DNA of 39,378 bases from Bacteroidales bacterium GP2. GTDB taxonomy: Bacteria; Bacteroidota; Bacteroidia; Bacteroidales; Muribaculaceae. A program made the position numbers and the translations under genes. Positions 29,234 through 38,113 of the stretch are shown here, in pieces. Numbering within the stretch: position 1 is the stretch's first letter; each line of letters starts with the position of its first letter. The stretch lies in NCBI GenBank assembly GCA_001701115.1, contig DAAJ01000015.1, positions 1-39,378 on the forward strand. The letters are read 5' to 3'. The notes under the pieces were generated by a model. The model worked only from the letters and a program-made list of their open reading frames with translations. It ran no database searches and was not told the DNA's origin.

Positions 29234-30241
29234 TCAGTCGTATGTCACAAATGTAGTAGTGTGCCCGTTTGCCTGGTTTTTGATTGTGCTATATCGTGCC
29301 TTATTTGCCTCAAGACGTTCAATTGCATAACAGGAGATGCTTGATGTGCTTGAGTTGGTGGTAGCCTTTACGGTTTTTGCCTTTAGCGAGAAAGCGATAA
29401 TGTCTGACGAACTGGATGCAGAAAATTCAGCATTGTTGCAGATTCCTGAAAGGATTATGTCGCCGGCACTGCCGCTTATGGCTTCGACCATAGAAGCTGT
29501 TATTCCGGAAATCTTGACATCACCCGATGATGATGAGATTGCTGAAATGTATTCGCAGTTAGCGGACTTTATGTTTACGTCGCCGGCAGACTGCGATGCA
29601 GCGGATAGCTGGTTGCAAACAATCTTAGTCGCGTATATGTCTCCAGCCGAGTTGCACGACACGCTAACGGTGGATGCAGTGATATTGTCTATGTTTATGT
29701 CTCCAGCCGAATTAGCAGAAACAGACGCGGTATTGCAGCTCAGTGAAGAAAACTTTATATTGCCGGCTGAATTGGTATTCAGTTTTATTTGATCAGCCTT
29801 TATATTATATCCCCTGATGTCGCCTGCGGAATTTGTGGTAACGGATACTTGCTTGCCCGGTCTATTGAAGGAGTTCATGATCTTTATGTTTCCGGAGCTG
29901 TTCGTTACAAAAGATGTTACATCAGGTGCGCTTACAAGCACTTTTACGGTACATGAGCCGTGGATGCTTATGGATTGCTTGTATCTTACAGAAAGAGTGG
30001 TGCCTTCATGTCTCACGTCAATATACTTAGTCAGGTTTTCCGGAGCATATATCTTGACTTCCTGTGTGCGTGAGTCAGTGTACTCAATGTCAATTGCAGT
30101 CTGTGTTTCGAGTTTGCTTATTTGGCTAAACTTCACGGGCACAGTGTAAGTGACATAATTAGATGAAGGTGTGATGACAACATTTGCCGATGCGGCAAGT
30201 GATGTGATAAGGATGGTGAGGAGGATGAAAAATCGTGTCAT
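29234..30241 (-). CDS. exported DUF2807 (GIN-type) beta-solenoid protein
   Basis: The 335-residue protein has a signal peptide (FFILLTILITSLAASA) and then the DUF2807 domain, a putative auto-transporter adhesin head type of beta-helix. From about residue 115 the chain is built of units ending in SAGDI or a close form. The Asp/Asn of this motif falls at 141, 161, 181, 201, 221, 241 and 261, then at 280 and 301, so the repeat is exactly 20 residues over seven turns. This fits a right-handed beta-solenoid. It is the first gene of the locus, 3 bp before the sigma factor gene. Surface or periplasmic location is likely; the ligand is unknown. Confidence 0.9.
   Translation of the reverse strand: MTRFFILLTILITSLAASANVVITPSSNYVTYTVPVKFSQISKLETQTAIDIEYTDSRTQEVKIYAPENLTKYIDVRHEGTTLSVRYKQSISIHGSCTVKVLVSAPDVTSFVTNSSGNIKIMNSFNRPGKQVSVTTNSAGDIRGYNIKADQIKLNTNSAGNIKFSSLSCNTASVSANSAGDINIDNITASTVSVSCNSAGDIYATKIVCNQLSAASQSAGDVNIKSANCEYISAISSSSGDVKISGITASMVEAISGSAGDIILSGICNNAEFSASSSSDIIAFSLKAKTVKATTNSSTSSISCYAIERLEANKARYSTIKNQANGHTTTFVTYD
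29336..29839 (-). repeat. 60-bp periodic repeats of the DUF2807 solenoid
   Basis: About eight units of close to 60 bp encode the turns of the beta-solenoid (residues about 135-302). The motif SAGDI/V recurs at a strict 20-codon spacing. The DNA copies have drifted, so protein structure rather than recent duplication seems to keep the period. Confidence 0.8.
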
Positions 30242-30309
30242 ATCTGATATAATTATTTGTTTCTATCTATATGACGCGAAAAAAAGTCCAAACGTTACAT
30301 CAACAAATG

Positions 30310-31350
30310 TTAAATAGTTATTTCTCCGCAAATCGAGTGACCGAAATGGTCTCTGACTTCCTCAGGTGGGAGTTCCATTCCGAAGAGATACATCAGTTTA
30401 GCCAATGCGGCTTCGGTTGTGATGTCATGTCCTGAAACAACTCCACAGGCTGCAATAGTGTCACCTGCAAGATAGCGCTTCTGGACTCCTCCGTTAACAC
30501 ATTGGGTCACATTTACAACCACAACCCCTCGCTCAACCGCTTCTTTGATCGCATCGGTAAACCATTTTGAAGTCGGTGCGTTTCCCGCTCCGTATGTTTT
30601 CAGCACTATGCCTTTGATTCCGGGTGTCGCCAGCTGATGCCGCAATGTGGCTTCGGTTAGTCCCGGGAATAGATCTATGCACATTACCCCCTGGTCCATT
30701 TTATAGTGGGTGCGCAGTGGACGGTGCTCTATATGGCGATACAAGGCGTCATTGTCGAAATGGATGCCGAGCCCTATTTTAGCCAGAGGGGGGTAGTTGT
30801 TGCTTTTGAACGCATTGAAATTGTCCGCGCTCATCTTTGTGGAGCGGTTTCCACGCCACAGGTAATTCTCAAAAAGAATAGCCACCTCCTGGACGGTAGG
30901 AGTGCCTGTAGGAGTGACGGATGCCGCAATCTGCAATGCCGTTATCAGGTTTTCTTCACCGTCTGTCCTCACTTCGCCTATGGGGAGCTGTGAGCCTGTT
31001 ATAATAACAGGCTTGCTAAGGTTTTCCAACATGAAAGAGAGCGCAGATGCGGTATATGCCATGGTGTCAGTGCCATGAAGCACCACAAAACCATCGTATG
31101 CGCGGTAATTTTTTTCAATGGCGTTCACAATCTGCCCCCAATGCTCCGGATTCATGTCTGACGAATCAAGCGGAGGATCAAATGAGATGTTGTCAATCTC
31201 ATAATTGAGTTTCCGTATCTTCGGCACATTGTCAATCAGGTGCGTGAAGTCAAACGGCTGCAGAGTGTGGGTCTCGGCATTTTCAATCATGCCGATTGTG
31301 CCACCGGTATATATAATAAGGAGTCGCGGTCGACGGGCAGTTGCTTCCAT
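30310..31350 (-). CDS. ansA: type I (cytoplasmic) L-asparaginase
   Basis: The protein (346 residues from ATG 31350) hydrolyses L-asparagine to aspartate and ammonia. The first catalytic block is IIYTGGTIGM (Thr15) and the second is HGTDTMAYTASALSFML (Thr94, Asp95). The AEVLLF-type middle (here VQEVAILFENYLWRGNRSTK) and the late TYGAGNAP complete the AnsA pattern, and length agrees with the type I enzyme. The absence of a signal peptide supports the cytoplasmic form. An in-frame ATG at 31509 would add 53 residues that match nothing in the family and overlap metG. It lies 17 bp after metG and is probably co-transcribed. Confidence 0.93.
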   Translation of the reverse strand: MEATARRPRLLIIYTGGTIGMIENAETHTLQPFDFTHLIDNVPKIRKLNYEIDNISFDPPLDSSDMNPEHWGQIVNAIEKNYRAYDGFVVLHGTDTMAYTASALSFMLENLSKPVIITGSQLPIGEVRTDGEENLITALQIAASVTPTGTPTVQEVAILFENYLWRGNRSTKMSADNFNAFKSNNYPPLAKIGLGIHFDNDALYRHIEHRPLRTHYKMDQGVMCIDLFPGLTEATLRHQLATPGIKGIVLKTYGAGNAPTSKWFTDAIKEAVERGVVVVNVTQCVNGGVQKRYLAGDTIAACGVVSGHDITTEAALAKLMYLFGMELPPEEVRDHFGHSICGEITI

Positions 31351-31367
31351 TGGCAGGGCAATATGAT

Positions 31368-33407
31368 TTATTTGACCTGTGCTCCCGGTACTACCGGTCC
31401 GGTAGGACCTATTACAACCAGTGAGCCGTCGGCGTTTTCTGCCGAAAGAATCATTCCCTGGGATTCTATGCCTTTGAGCTTTCTCGGCGGGAGGTTTGCA
31501 ATGAAGCATACCTGTTTGCCAACAAGTGTTTCCGGCTGGTAGTGTGCAGCAATGCCGCTTACAATGGTGCGTGTGCCAAGCCCGTCATCAATTGTGAATT
31601 TAAGCAACTTGTCAGCCTTAGGCACTTTAATGCATTCGAGTACTGTGCCAACACGGAGGTCTGCTTTCATGAAGGTGTCAAAATCCACATCCGGAGCCTG
31701 GGGAGCTGCCTTGAAAGACTTGATTTTGTTTTCCTCTTTGATTCTCGCCAACCGGTCGAGCTGTCCCTGAATTGCGGAATCCTCGATTTTTTCAAACAGC
31801 AACTGCGGTTCTCCAATCTCTGTGCCTGAGCCTACTATGTCGAAATTGCCGAGCATATCCCATTTCATTTCCTGGATATTGAGCATTTTGCATAGGCTCG
31901 CGCTCATGAACGGCATGAAAGGTTCAAACGCCACTGTGATGTTGGCGCAGATCTGAATTGCATAATTAAGTATTGTTGCAACTCTGCCCATGTCGGTCTT
32001 GACCACTTTCCAAGGCTCTGTTTCCTGTAGATAACGGTTGCCGATACGGGCAATCTCCATAGCATCCTTCAGCGCCTCGCGGAAATGGAATGTGTCAAGG
32101 TTTCCTGTCAGTGACTGCACTGCTGCAGCGACATCTTCCATCATTTTTTTGTCAATATCCAGCGGTTCGCCAGGTACCGGAAGCACTCCTCCAAAGAACT
32201 TATGGGTCAGCACAACAGCGCGGTTTACGAAGTTGCCGAGTACGGCAACAAGTTCATTATTGTTACGAGCCTGGAAATCAGACCAAGTGAAGTCGTTGTC
32301 TTTGGTTTCCGGTGCGTTTGCGGTCAGCACATAGCGGAGTGTATCCTGTTTTCCGGGGAAATCACGGAGGTATTCGTGGAGCCAAACGGCCCAGTTGCGT
32401 GATGTGGATATCTTGTCTCCCTCAAGATTTAAGAATTCATTTGCGGGCACATTGTCGGGCAACTGGAAATTATCCCCGTACGCCATAAGCATAGCCGGGA
32501 AAACTATGCAGTGGAAAACAATATTGTCCTTGCCGATGAAGTGTATCAGTCGGGTGTCATCGCTTTTCCACCATTTTTCCCATGAATCAGGAAGTAGCTC
32601 CTTGGTGTTGGAAATATATCCGATAGGTGCGTCAAACCATACATACAGCACTTTGCCTTCGGCGCCTTCAACCGGCACAGGAACTCCCCATTTAAGGTCT
32701 CGGCTCACGGCTCTTGGCTGTAGTCCCATGTCAATCCATGATTTGCATTGACCGTACACATTGCTCTTCCACTCCTTGTGCCCTTCAAGAATCCATTTGC
32801 TCAAAGCTTCCTCGTATTTATTGAGAGGAAGATACCAATGGGTTGTTTCCTTCCAGCTTACGGGTGCGGAAGTAAGGCGGGAATGAGGGTCTATGAGGTC
32901 TGTCACGCTAAGTGAGGTGCCGCAGCTTTCGCACTGGTCTCCGTATGCTTCCTTGCCGCAATGGGGGCAAGTGCCGGCAACATAACGGTCGGCGAGAAAT
33001 TCTCCAGCCTCGGCATCGTAGGGCTGCTCGGATGTCCTTACTTCAAAGCATCCTTTGTCATACAGGCGCTTGAAAAATTCTGATGCGGTATCGTGGTGTA
33101 TATCAGAGGTAGTGCGGGAATAAATGTCAAAGCTGATGCCAAGTTCAGCCATGGAGTCGCGGATGATAGCGTGATAGCGGTCCACAATGTCCTGCGGGGT
33201 AACACCCTCCTCGCGAGCCTTGATGGTGATGGGCACGCCATGTTCGTCGCTCCCTCCGATCATGATGACATCTTCACCTTTCAGGCGGAGATAGCGTGCG
33301 TAGATGTCGGCTGGTACGTATACGCCGGCGAGATGTCCGATATGCACCGGTCCGTTTGCGTAGGGCAGTGCAGTGGTTATGAGGGTACGGTTGAATTTCT
33401 TTTCCAT
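31368..33407 (-). CDS. metG: methionyl-tRNA synthetase
   Basis: The 679-residue enzyme has the HIGH signature in GPVHIGHLAG (22-25), the KMSKS-type loop KISTS (332-336), and the zinc knuckle of the connective domain with C147, C150, C159 and C162. A C-terminal tRNA-binding (EMAP/Trbp-like) domain runs from about 575 (FMKADLRVGTVLECIKVPKADKLL). Length and order are those of dimeric bacterial MetG with the C-terminal extension. A promoter at 33431-33461 gives it its own start about 18 bases upstream of the ATG. ansA follows 17 bp downstream. Confidence 0.97.
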   Translation of the reverse strand: MEKKFNRTLITTALPYANGPVHIGHLAGVYVPADIYARYLRLKGEDVIMIGGSDEHGVPITIKAREEGVTPQDIVDRYHAIIRDSMAELGISFDIYSRTTSDIHHDTASEFFKRLYDKGCFEVRTSEQPYDAEAGEFLADRYVAGTCPHCGKEAYGDQCESCGTSLSVTDLIDPHSRLTSAPVSWKETTHWYLPLNKYEEALSKWILEGHKEWKSNVYGQCKSWIDMGLQPRAVSRDLKWGVPVPVEGAEGKVLYVWFDAPIGYISNTKELLPDSWEKWWKSDDTRLIHFIGKDNIVFHCIVFPAMLMAYGDNFQLPDNVPANEFLNLEGDKISTSRNWAVWLHEYLRDFPGKQDTLRYVLTANAPETKDNDFTWSDFQARNNNELVAVLGNFVNRAVVLTHKFFGGVLPVPGEPLDIDKKMMEDVAAAVQSLTGNLDTFHFREALKDAMEIARIGNRYLQETEPWKVVKTDMGRVATILNYAIQICANITVAFEPFMPFMSASLCKMLNIQEMKWDMLGNFDIVGSGTEIGEPQLLFEKIEDSAIQGQLDRLARIKEENKIKSFKAAPQAPDVDFDTFMKADLRVGTVLECIKVPKADKLLKFTIDDGLGTRTIVSGIAAHYQPETLVGKQVCFIANLPPRKLKGIESQGMILSAENADGSLVVIGPTGPVVPGAQVK

Positions 33408-33430
33408 AGCTGAATATTTTTTAGCGGCTA

Positions 33431-33461
33431 CAAAGGTACTTAATTATATTGCAATATCAAA
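33431..33461 (-). promoter_or_regulatory. promoter of metG
   Basis: TTTG (33461-33458, minus strand), 19 bp, then TACCTTTG (33438-33431). The -33 box overlaps the last codons of the upstream acyltransferase gene. Confidence 0.7.
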
Positions 33462-34395
33462 GAGCAATGCGGTAGGTGGGGAAAGCAATGCCGCGTGCTC
33501 CAAGCTCGCTTTTGAACTGGAGCAGCCCTTTGTCAATCTCTCCGGTATCCGGTTCGTTGGAGCCCCCCAGATCGATGTAGTCATATTTCTCCCTGCAAGT
33601 TTCACAGAGATGGTGGATTATAGCTGTCGGTGCTTTGGCTTTGCGCCCAGTTTCGGTTGATGCCATGTACTGCACGCGTGCAACCTTATCGCATAGATAC
33701 ATTACAGCTCCGGCAACCGGTGTGTTGTCCAATGAAGCTGTAAGGAGCCTGATGTTGCCAGGAAAATAACTTTTAAGGAGGTTAATCTCGCTAAGTGAAT
33801 GTACTGGAGCCGCATTGTGCCGGACGCGAAGGCATTCTTCAAGCATATTCCAAAAGCCGGCGAAATCATCATTTTCGCTTATGGTGACTCCTTTCGAGGC
33901 TGCCAGGCGTATTGCCTGCCGCTTGTTTTCGTTCATCGGAACTGGATTGCGGAGGTCTATTGCGGAGGATAGAACGGAATCAGCCTGCTGTGCGCCGAGC
34001 CGGAAGAGTACATACAAATCATCTTCTGCCGGCATAGTCTGGTAAATATGCGGCAACGATTTGTACGATAGCTCCTGGGCGCCAAGGTCACGCATTGCGT
34101 CAATGGCAGCATGGAAAACCTCGGTCATGGTAATGCCGTTAAAATGCCGGGTAGGGGTAATCCATCCGCCGTATGTCAGTCCTCGGTGTGAACTGATAAC
34201 AGTTCCATGTATTTCGGCTGGAAGTGTTGCTGCAAGCTTGCCTTGCCGGTTGAACGCCATTAGCGAACAATCGGCAAAGCGGTCCGAATGATAGTCCATG
34301 TAATCGCGCTTGAACAGGAATGTGCCGCAGCGCGACTGCTCGACAAAGTTATCCCACAGCTCCTTGTATTCAGGAGTGTACCGGCGTATGACCAT
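33457..34395 (-). CDS. GNAT-fold acyltransferase (FemAB-like)
   Basis: The 312-residue protein has the GNAT/FemAB-like layout: an N-terminal fold (TPEYKELWDNFVEQSRCGTFLFKRDYMDYH), a middle SYKSLPHIYQTMPAEDDLY segment, and a C-terminal half (GVTISENDDFAGFWNMLEECL, YIDLGGSNEPDTGEIDKGLLQFKSELGA). It resembles proteins that acylate sugars or peptidoglycan precursors; no substrate is clear. It overlaps the stop of the iron alcohol dehydrogenase gene by one base (TAATG), so the two are coupled, and metG begins a new transcript downstream. Confidence 0.85.
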   Translation of the reverse strand: MVIRRYTPEYKELWDNFVEQSRCGTFLFKRDYMDYHSDRFADCSLMAFNRQGKLAATLPAEIHGTVISSHRGLTYGGWITPTRHFNGITMTEVFHAAIDAMRDLGAQELSYKSLPHIYQTMPAEDDLYVLFRLGAQQADSVLSSAIDLRNPVPMNENKRQAIRLAASKGVTISENDDFAGFWNMLEECLRVRHNAAPVHSLSEINLLKSYFPGNIRLLTASLDNTPVAGAVMYLCDKVARVQYMASTETGRKAKAPTAIIHHLCETCREKYDYIDLGGSNEPDTGEIDKGLLQFKSELGARGIAFPTYRIAL

Positions 34396-35564
34396 TACAG
34401 GGCGAGGCGGTATATTTCAGCGGTGTCTGTTGCGCGCAAGGGCATATATCCGCCGATAACCTCACCTTTATTAATATGGAGGCGTCGCACCATCTCATCA
34501 ATGTCCGGGTCCGGTACTCCAAGTTGCGCAAATGTTACCGGCAGACCGATGCTGCCGAAGAATGCTTTCAGGCAATCAATTCCTTCGTAAGCTGCCGCTT
34601 CATCCTTTTCGTCGCGCACATTGAATACCCTGCGGGCAAACTGGGCTATCTTGGATGGATTGTGTTGCGTCATATATGTCATCCATGCGGGGAAAATTAC
34701 AGCAAGACCTGCTCCGTGTGTAACATTATACATAGCGCTTATCTCATGCTCTATCGCATGGCTTGCCCAATCCTCTTTTCTGCCCGTGCCGCAGATGCCG
34801 TTGTGGGCAAGTGTTCCGCTCCACATTATATTGGCACGCGCCTGGTAATTGTCCGGTTCAGCGATTACCTTAGGCGCTTCTTCGATTATAGCTTTCAGTA
34901 CACCTTCGCTTACCCTGTCTGTGATTTCCACATCCTGCGTGGGGGTAAAATAGCGCTCCATGATATGAGCCATCATGTCTGCGATTCCGCTTGCAGTCTG
35001 GTAAGCGGGGAGGGTGAATGTGAGTTCCGGGTTCATTATGGCGAATTTCGGACGCAGGATATAGTCTGTCCTCAAAGAAATCTTCACCTTCTCGGACTCA
35101 AGGGTGATCACTGAATTTCCACTCCCTTCGCTGCCGGCAGCGGGGATGGTCAGGACAACTCCTACCGGAAGCGCAACTTCCGCTTTTGCCTTGCCACTGT
35201 AAAAATCCCAGAAGTCGCCGCTGTAGGGTGCCCCGAGGGCAATTGCCTTTGCAGTGTCGATAACAGACCCTCCACCAACAGCCAGGATGGCGTCGATGCC
35301 CTCCTTGCGGCACATTTGTATGCCTTCACGCACCGGACCATCCACAGGATTCGGTTTTATGCCTCCGAGAGTTGAATATTTGATGCCCGACTTTGAAAGT
35401 GAGTCGCACACACGGTCAAGAAGCCCTGAACGCACTGCCGAGCCGCCACCGTAAACTACCAGAACCGTTTTCGCTCCTATTGCTGCTGTCTCAATGCCTG
35501 TCTGTGATTCAACTCTACGACCGAATACATACTTCGTGGGAGTGCAGTATGTGAAATTATCCAT
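34395..35564 (-). CDS. iron-containing alcohol dehydrogenase
   Basis: The 389-residue protein matches the YqhD/BDH type of iron alcohol dehydrogenase. NAD(P)-binding residues are at GGGS (97-100) and the metal ligands at Asp196, His200, His269 and His283, the same spacing as in E. coli YqhD. It probably reduces aldehydes or makes alcohols with NADPH. A -7 box TAAATTTG lies at 35600-35593 with no strong -33. It is divergent from the nan operon, with a 259-bp region in between, and its stop is shared with the start of the acyltransferase gene. Confidence 0.93.
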   Translation of the reverse strand: MDNFTYCTPTKYVFGRRVESQTGIETAAIGAKTVLVVYGGGSAVRSGLLDRVCDSLSKSGIKYSTLGGIKPNPVDGPVREGIQMCRKEGIDAILAVGGGSVIDTAKAIALGAPYSGDFWDFYSGKAKAEVALPVGVVLTIPAAGSEGSGNSVITLESEKVKISLRTDYILRPKFAIMNPELTFTLPAYQTASGIADMMAHIMERYFTPTQDVEITDRVSEGVLKAIIEEAPKVIAEPDNYQARANIMWSGTLAHNGICGTGRKEDWASHAIEHEISAMYNVTHGAGLAVIFPAWMTYMTQHNPSKIAQFARRVFNVRDEKDEAAAYEGIDCLKAFFGSIGLPVTFAQLGVPDPDIDEMVRRLHINKGEVIGGYMPLRATDTAEIYRLAL

Positions 35565-35725
35565 GATGTATTGTGTTTTTTAGTTTATAATGCAAATTTA
35601 ATATCAAAACGCTATGGAGTATTGAAAAGTAGCGACTTTGTGAGAAAAAAATGTGATAATGGGCGAATGATTGTCAATTCATCCGTTTTTTAGGCACGCA
35701 AGGTGAATAATTATAGGAGAAATTT

Positions 35726-35754
35726 TTTGATGTTGCGAGAAAAATGTACTTTTG
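35726..35754 (+). promoter_or_regulatory. probable promoter of the nan operon
   Basis: TACTTTTG at 35747-35754 fits the -7 consensus, with TTTG at 35726-35729. The spacer of 17 bp is shorter than usual for this group (19-21), so the -33 match is weak. Transcription would start near 35761. Confidence 0.5.
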
Positions 35755-35760
35755 CGGTAT

Positions 35761-35772
35761 GGAGGAAACTCC
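35761..35772 (+). other. short hairpin at the 5' end of the nan transcript
   Basis: GGAG (35761-35764), GAAA loop, CTCC (35769-35772). If transcription begins near 35761, the message opens with this GNRA-capped four-base stem, which may protect the transcript end. The remaining leader to the ATG at 35824 is A/T rich. Confidence 0.4.
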
Positions 35773-35823
35773 GCGACCTTATTTTTATTAACCCTTAAAT
35801 CTCGGATTACAACACAGTAACTT

Positions 35824-37137
35824 ATGAAACTGCAAGAAAAGAAATTCTATCCCTGGGTAGTAGTAGGCCTGCTCTGGGTGGTTGCGCTCCTGAATTATAT
35901 GGACAGGCAGATGCTGTCTACTATGCAGATGAATATCGCAAACGATATCGCTGCCTTGAAAAATGCTGAGGCATTCGGCGCCCTTATGGCTATTTTCCTT
36001 TGGGTATATGGCTTTTTCAGCCCATTCTCCGGCGCAGTTGCCGACCGTGTCAGCCGCAAATGGCTTATCGTAGGTTCGCTCGGCGTGTGGAGTGCGGTTA
36101 CATATCTCATGGGTTACTGCACAGACTTCTCACAGCTCATGTGGCTTCGTGGTATCATGGGTATCAGCGAAGCGCTTTATATCCCCTCTGCTCTGTCGCT
36201 TATTGCTGACTTCTTCACAGGAAAAGGACGCTCCCTCGCAATCGGTCTGCACATGACCGGTCTGTATTGCGGTCAGGCATTGGGCGGATTCGGTGCTATG
36301 GTGGCAACAAACTGGAGCTGGCAGGCTACTTTCCACTGGTTCGGTATCATCGGTGTTGCATACGCTCTTGTTCTTATCTTCCTCCTCCATGAGAAAGCAG
36401 GTCATGGCTCAGTGAAAGCTTCCGGCACTCAGAAGCAGGCTGCTCCGAAGTCAAAGGAATCTGTGGTGCAGTCTTTCGCAGTGGTATTCTCAAACATTGC
36501 TTTCTGGGTTATCCTCTTCTTCTTCGCATCAAGCTCAATTCCCGGATGGGCTACCAAGAACTGGCTCCCCACCTTGTTTAAAGACAACCTTAACCTCGGC
36601 ATGGAATGGGCAGGTCCGATGGCTACTCTCACAATCGCAGTCAGCAGCTTTATCGGTGTGATGCTCGGTGGTCCGCTCAGCGACAAATGGGTTAAGAAGA
36701 ATGTAAAGGGACGTATCTATACCAGCGCTATCGGTCTTGGCATGATGATTCCTTCACTCGTTCTCCTTGGTCTCGCTCACAATGCTATCCTTTCAGTGCT
36801 TGCCGGTCTCCTCTTCGGTGTTGGTTACGGTATGTTCGACGCAAACAATATGCCTATCCTCTGCCAGTTTGTTTCATCACGCCAGAGAGCTATGGCTTAC
36901 GGCTTCATGAACTCGCTCGGTGTGATTATGGGTGCTGTTACTACACAGGTGCTCGGCGGTCTGTCTGAATCGCTTGGTCTTGGCAAATGTTTCGCCCTCA
37001 TGGGTGTGATACTCGTTATTGCCCTCATCCTCCAGCTTAGTGTCCTCAAGCCTAAGAGCGATGACAAGGATGATGAAGAGATGAGTGCTGAGGATCGCAA
37101 GAGCCTTGACCTCAAAGCTGATACAATTGAAGCATAA
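35824..37137 (+). CDS. nanT: MFS sialic acid (N-acetylneuraminate) transporter
   Basis: The 437-residue protein is a major facilitator transporter with about 12 membrane helices. The N-terminal half carries LLNYMDRQMLSTM and the loop DRVSRKWLIVG, the major facilitator signature between helices 2 and 3. The second half has GPLSDKWVKKNVKGR. The last 25 residues are acidic and cytoplasmic. The sialic acid substrate is inferred from the next two genes, a lyase and an epimerase; the same set (NanL, NanE, NanT) is described for Bacteroides fragilis sialic acid use. Arg codons are nearly all CGY and Gly codons mostly GGT, unlike the rest of the window. Confidence 0.88.
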   Translation: MKLQEKKFYPWVVVGLLWVVALLNYMDRQMLSTMQMNIANDIAALKNAEAFGALMAIFLWVYGFFSPFSGAVADRVSRKWLIVGSLGVWSAVTYLMGYCTDFSQLMWLRGIMGISEALYIPSALSLIADFFTGKGRSLAIGLHMTGLYCGQALGGFGAMVATNWSWQATFHWFGIIGVAYALVLIFLLHEKAGHGSVKASGTQKQAAPKSKESVVQSFAVVFSNIAFWVILFFFASSSIPGWATKNWLPTLFKDNLNLGMEWAGPMATLTIAVSSFIGVMLGGPLSDKWVKKNVKGRIYTSAIGLGMMIPSLVLLGLAHNAILSVLAGLLFGVGYGMFDANNMPILCQFVSSRQRAMAYGFMNSLGVIMGAVTTQVLGGLSESLGLGKCFALMGVILVIALILQLSVLKPKSDDKDDEEMSAEDRKSLDLKADTIEA

Positions 37138-37182
37138 TTGAATGATCATATAGAATTATAAACACCTTAATAAATAATAATT

Positions 37183-38106
37183 ATGGAATTTGAAAAAATC
37201 AAAGGACTCATTGATGCTCCTTTCACACCTATGCTCCCCAATGGTGACATAAATCTCGAAGTAATCCCCGCATACGCGGCAATGCTCAAGAAAAACGGTC
37301 TTAAAGGCGTGTTTATCAATGGTTCAAGCGGTGAAGGATATATGCTCACAACCGAAGAACGTAAAAAACTTGCTGAGGCTTGGGTTAAGGCTGTCCCCGA
37401 AGATTTCAAGGTGATTGTTCACGTTGGTAGCTGCTCCCTCCGCGAAGCTAAGGAGCTTGCACGCCACGCTGCTGAAATCGGCGCATGGGGTATCGGTGCT
37501 ATGGCTCCTCCCTTCCCGAAAATCGGTCGCGTTGAAGAGCTCGTTAAATATTGCGAGGAAATTGCATCTGCAGCTCCCAATCTTCCCTTCTACTACTACC
37601 ACATCCCCGCATTCAATGGCGCATTCCTGCCTATGATTGAAATGCTCAAGGCTGTTGATGGCAGAATCCCCAACTTTGCAGGTATCAAATATACATTTGA
37701 AAGCCTTTATGAGTACAATCAGTGCCGCCTATACAAGGATGGCAAATTCGATATGCTCCACGGTCAGGACGAGACAATCCTTCCTTCACTCGCTCAGGGT
37801 GGTGCTCAGGGTGGTATCGGCGGTACTACCAACTATAACGGCAAGGAGCTTGTCGGTATCATCGAAGCATGGGAGAAAGGTGACCTTGAAACTGCACGCG
37901 AGAAACAGAACTTCTCACAGGCTGTTATCAACGTTATCTGCAACTACCGTGGCAATATCGTAGGTGGCAAACGCATCATGAAGCTTATCGGTCTCGACCT
38001 CGGTCCCAACCGCGTTCCTTTCCGCAACCTCACAGATGAAGAGGAGGCTGCTATGAAAGCTGAACTTGAGGCTATAAATTTCTTTGATCGTTGCAACAAA
38101 TTCTAA
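37183..38106 (+). CDS. nanL: N-acetylneuraminate lyase
   Basis: The 307-residue protein is a DHDPS/NAL superfamily (beta/alpha)8 aldolase. It cleaves N-acetylneuraminate to N-acetylmannosamine and pyruvate. The carboxylate-binding GSSGEGY is at 47-53, Tyr139 is in YYYHIPAF, and the Schiff-base Lys169 is in GIKYT. These correspond to Tyr137 and Lys165 of E. coli NanA. The lyase rather than dihydrodipicolinate synthase identity is supported by YxIPAF and by the epimerase and transporter neighbours. It follows nanT by 45 bp, and the epimerase gene begins 7 bp after it. Confidence 0.93.
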   Translation: MEFEKIKGLIDAPFTPMLPNGDINLEVIPAYAAMLKKNGLKGVFINGSSGEGYMLTTEERKKLAEAWVKAVPEDFKVIVHVGSCSLREAKELARHAAEIGAWGIGAMAPPFPKIGRVEELVKYCEEIASAAPNLPFYYYHIPAFNGAFLPMIEMLKAVDGRIPNFAGIKYTFESLYEYNQCRLYKDGKFDMLHGQDETILPSLAQGGAQGGIGGTTNYNGKELVGIIEAWEKGDLETAREKQNFSQAVINVICNYRGNIVGGKRIMKLIGLDLGPNRVPFRNLTDEEEAAMKAELEAINFFDRCNKF

Positions 38107-38113
38107 TTTGAAA

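Noticed and set aside
29337..29792. Plus-strand open frame opposite the DUF2807 repeats
   Set aside because: Shadow of the 60-bp periodic units; no start context and no known domain.
31351..31509. In-frame N-terminal extension of asparaginase
   Set aside because: It overlaps the end of metG and its sequence does not match the AnsA family, which begins close to the YTGGT motif.
38084..38113. TTG start of the epimerase inside the lyase gene
   Set aside because: ATG 38114 gives the normal AGE N-terminus and a 7-bp gap to nanL.
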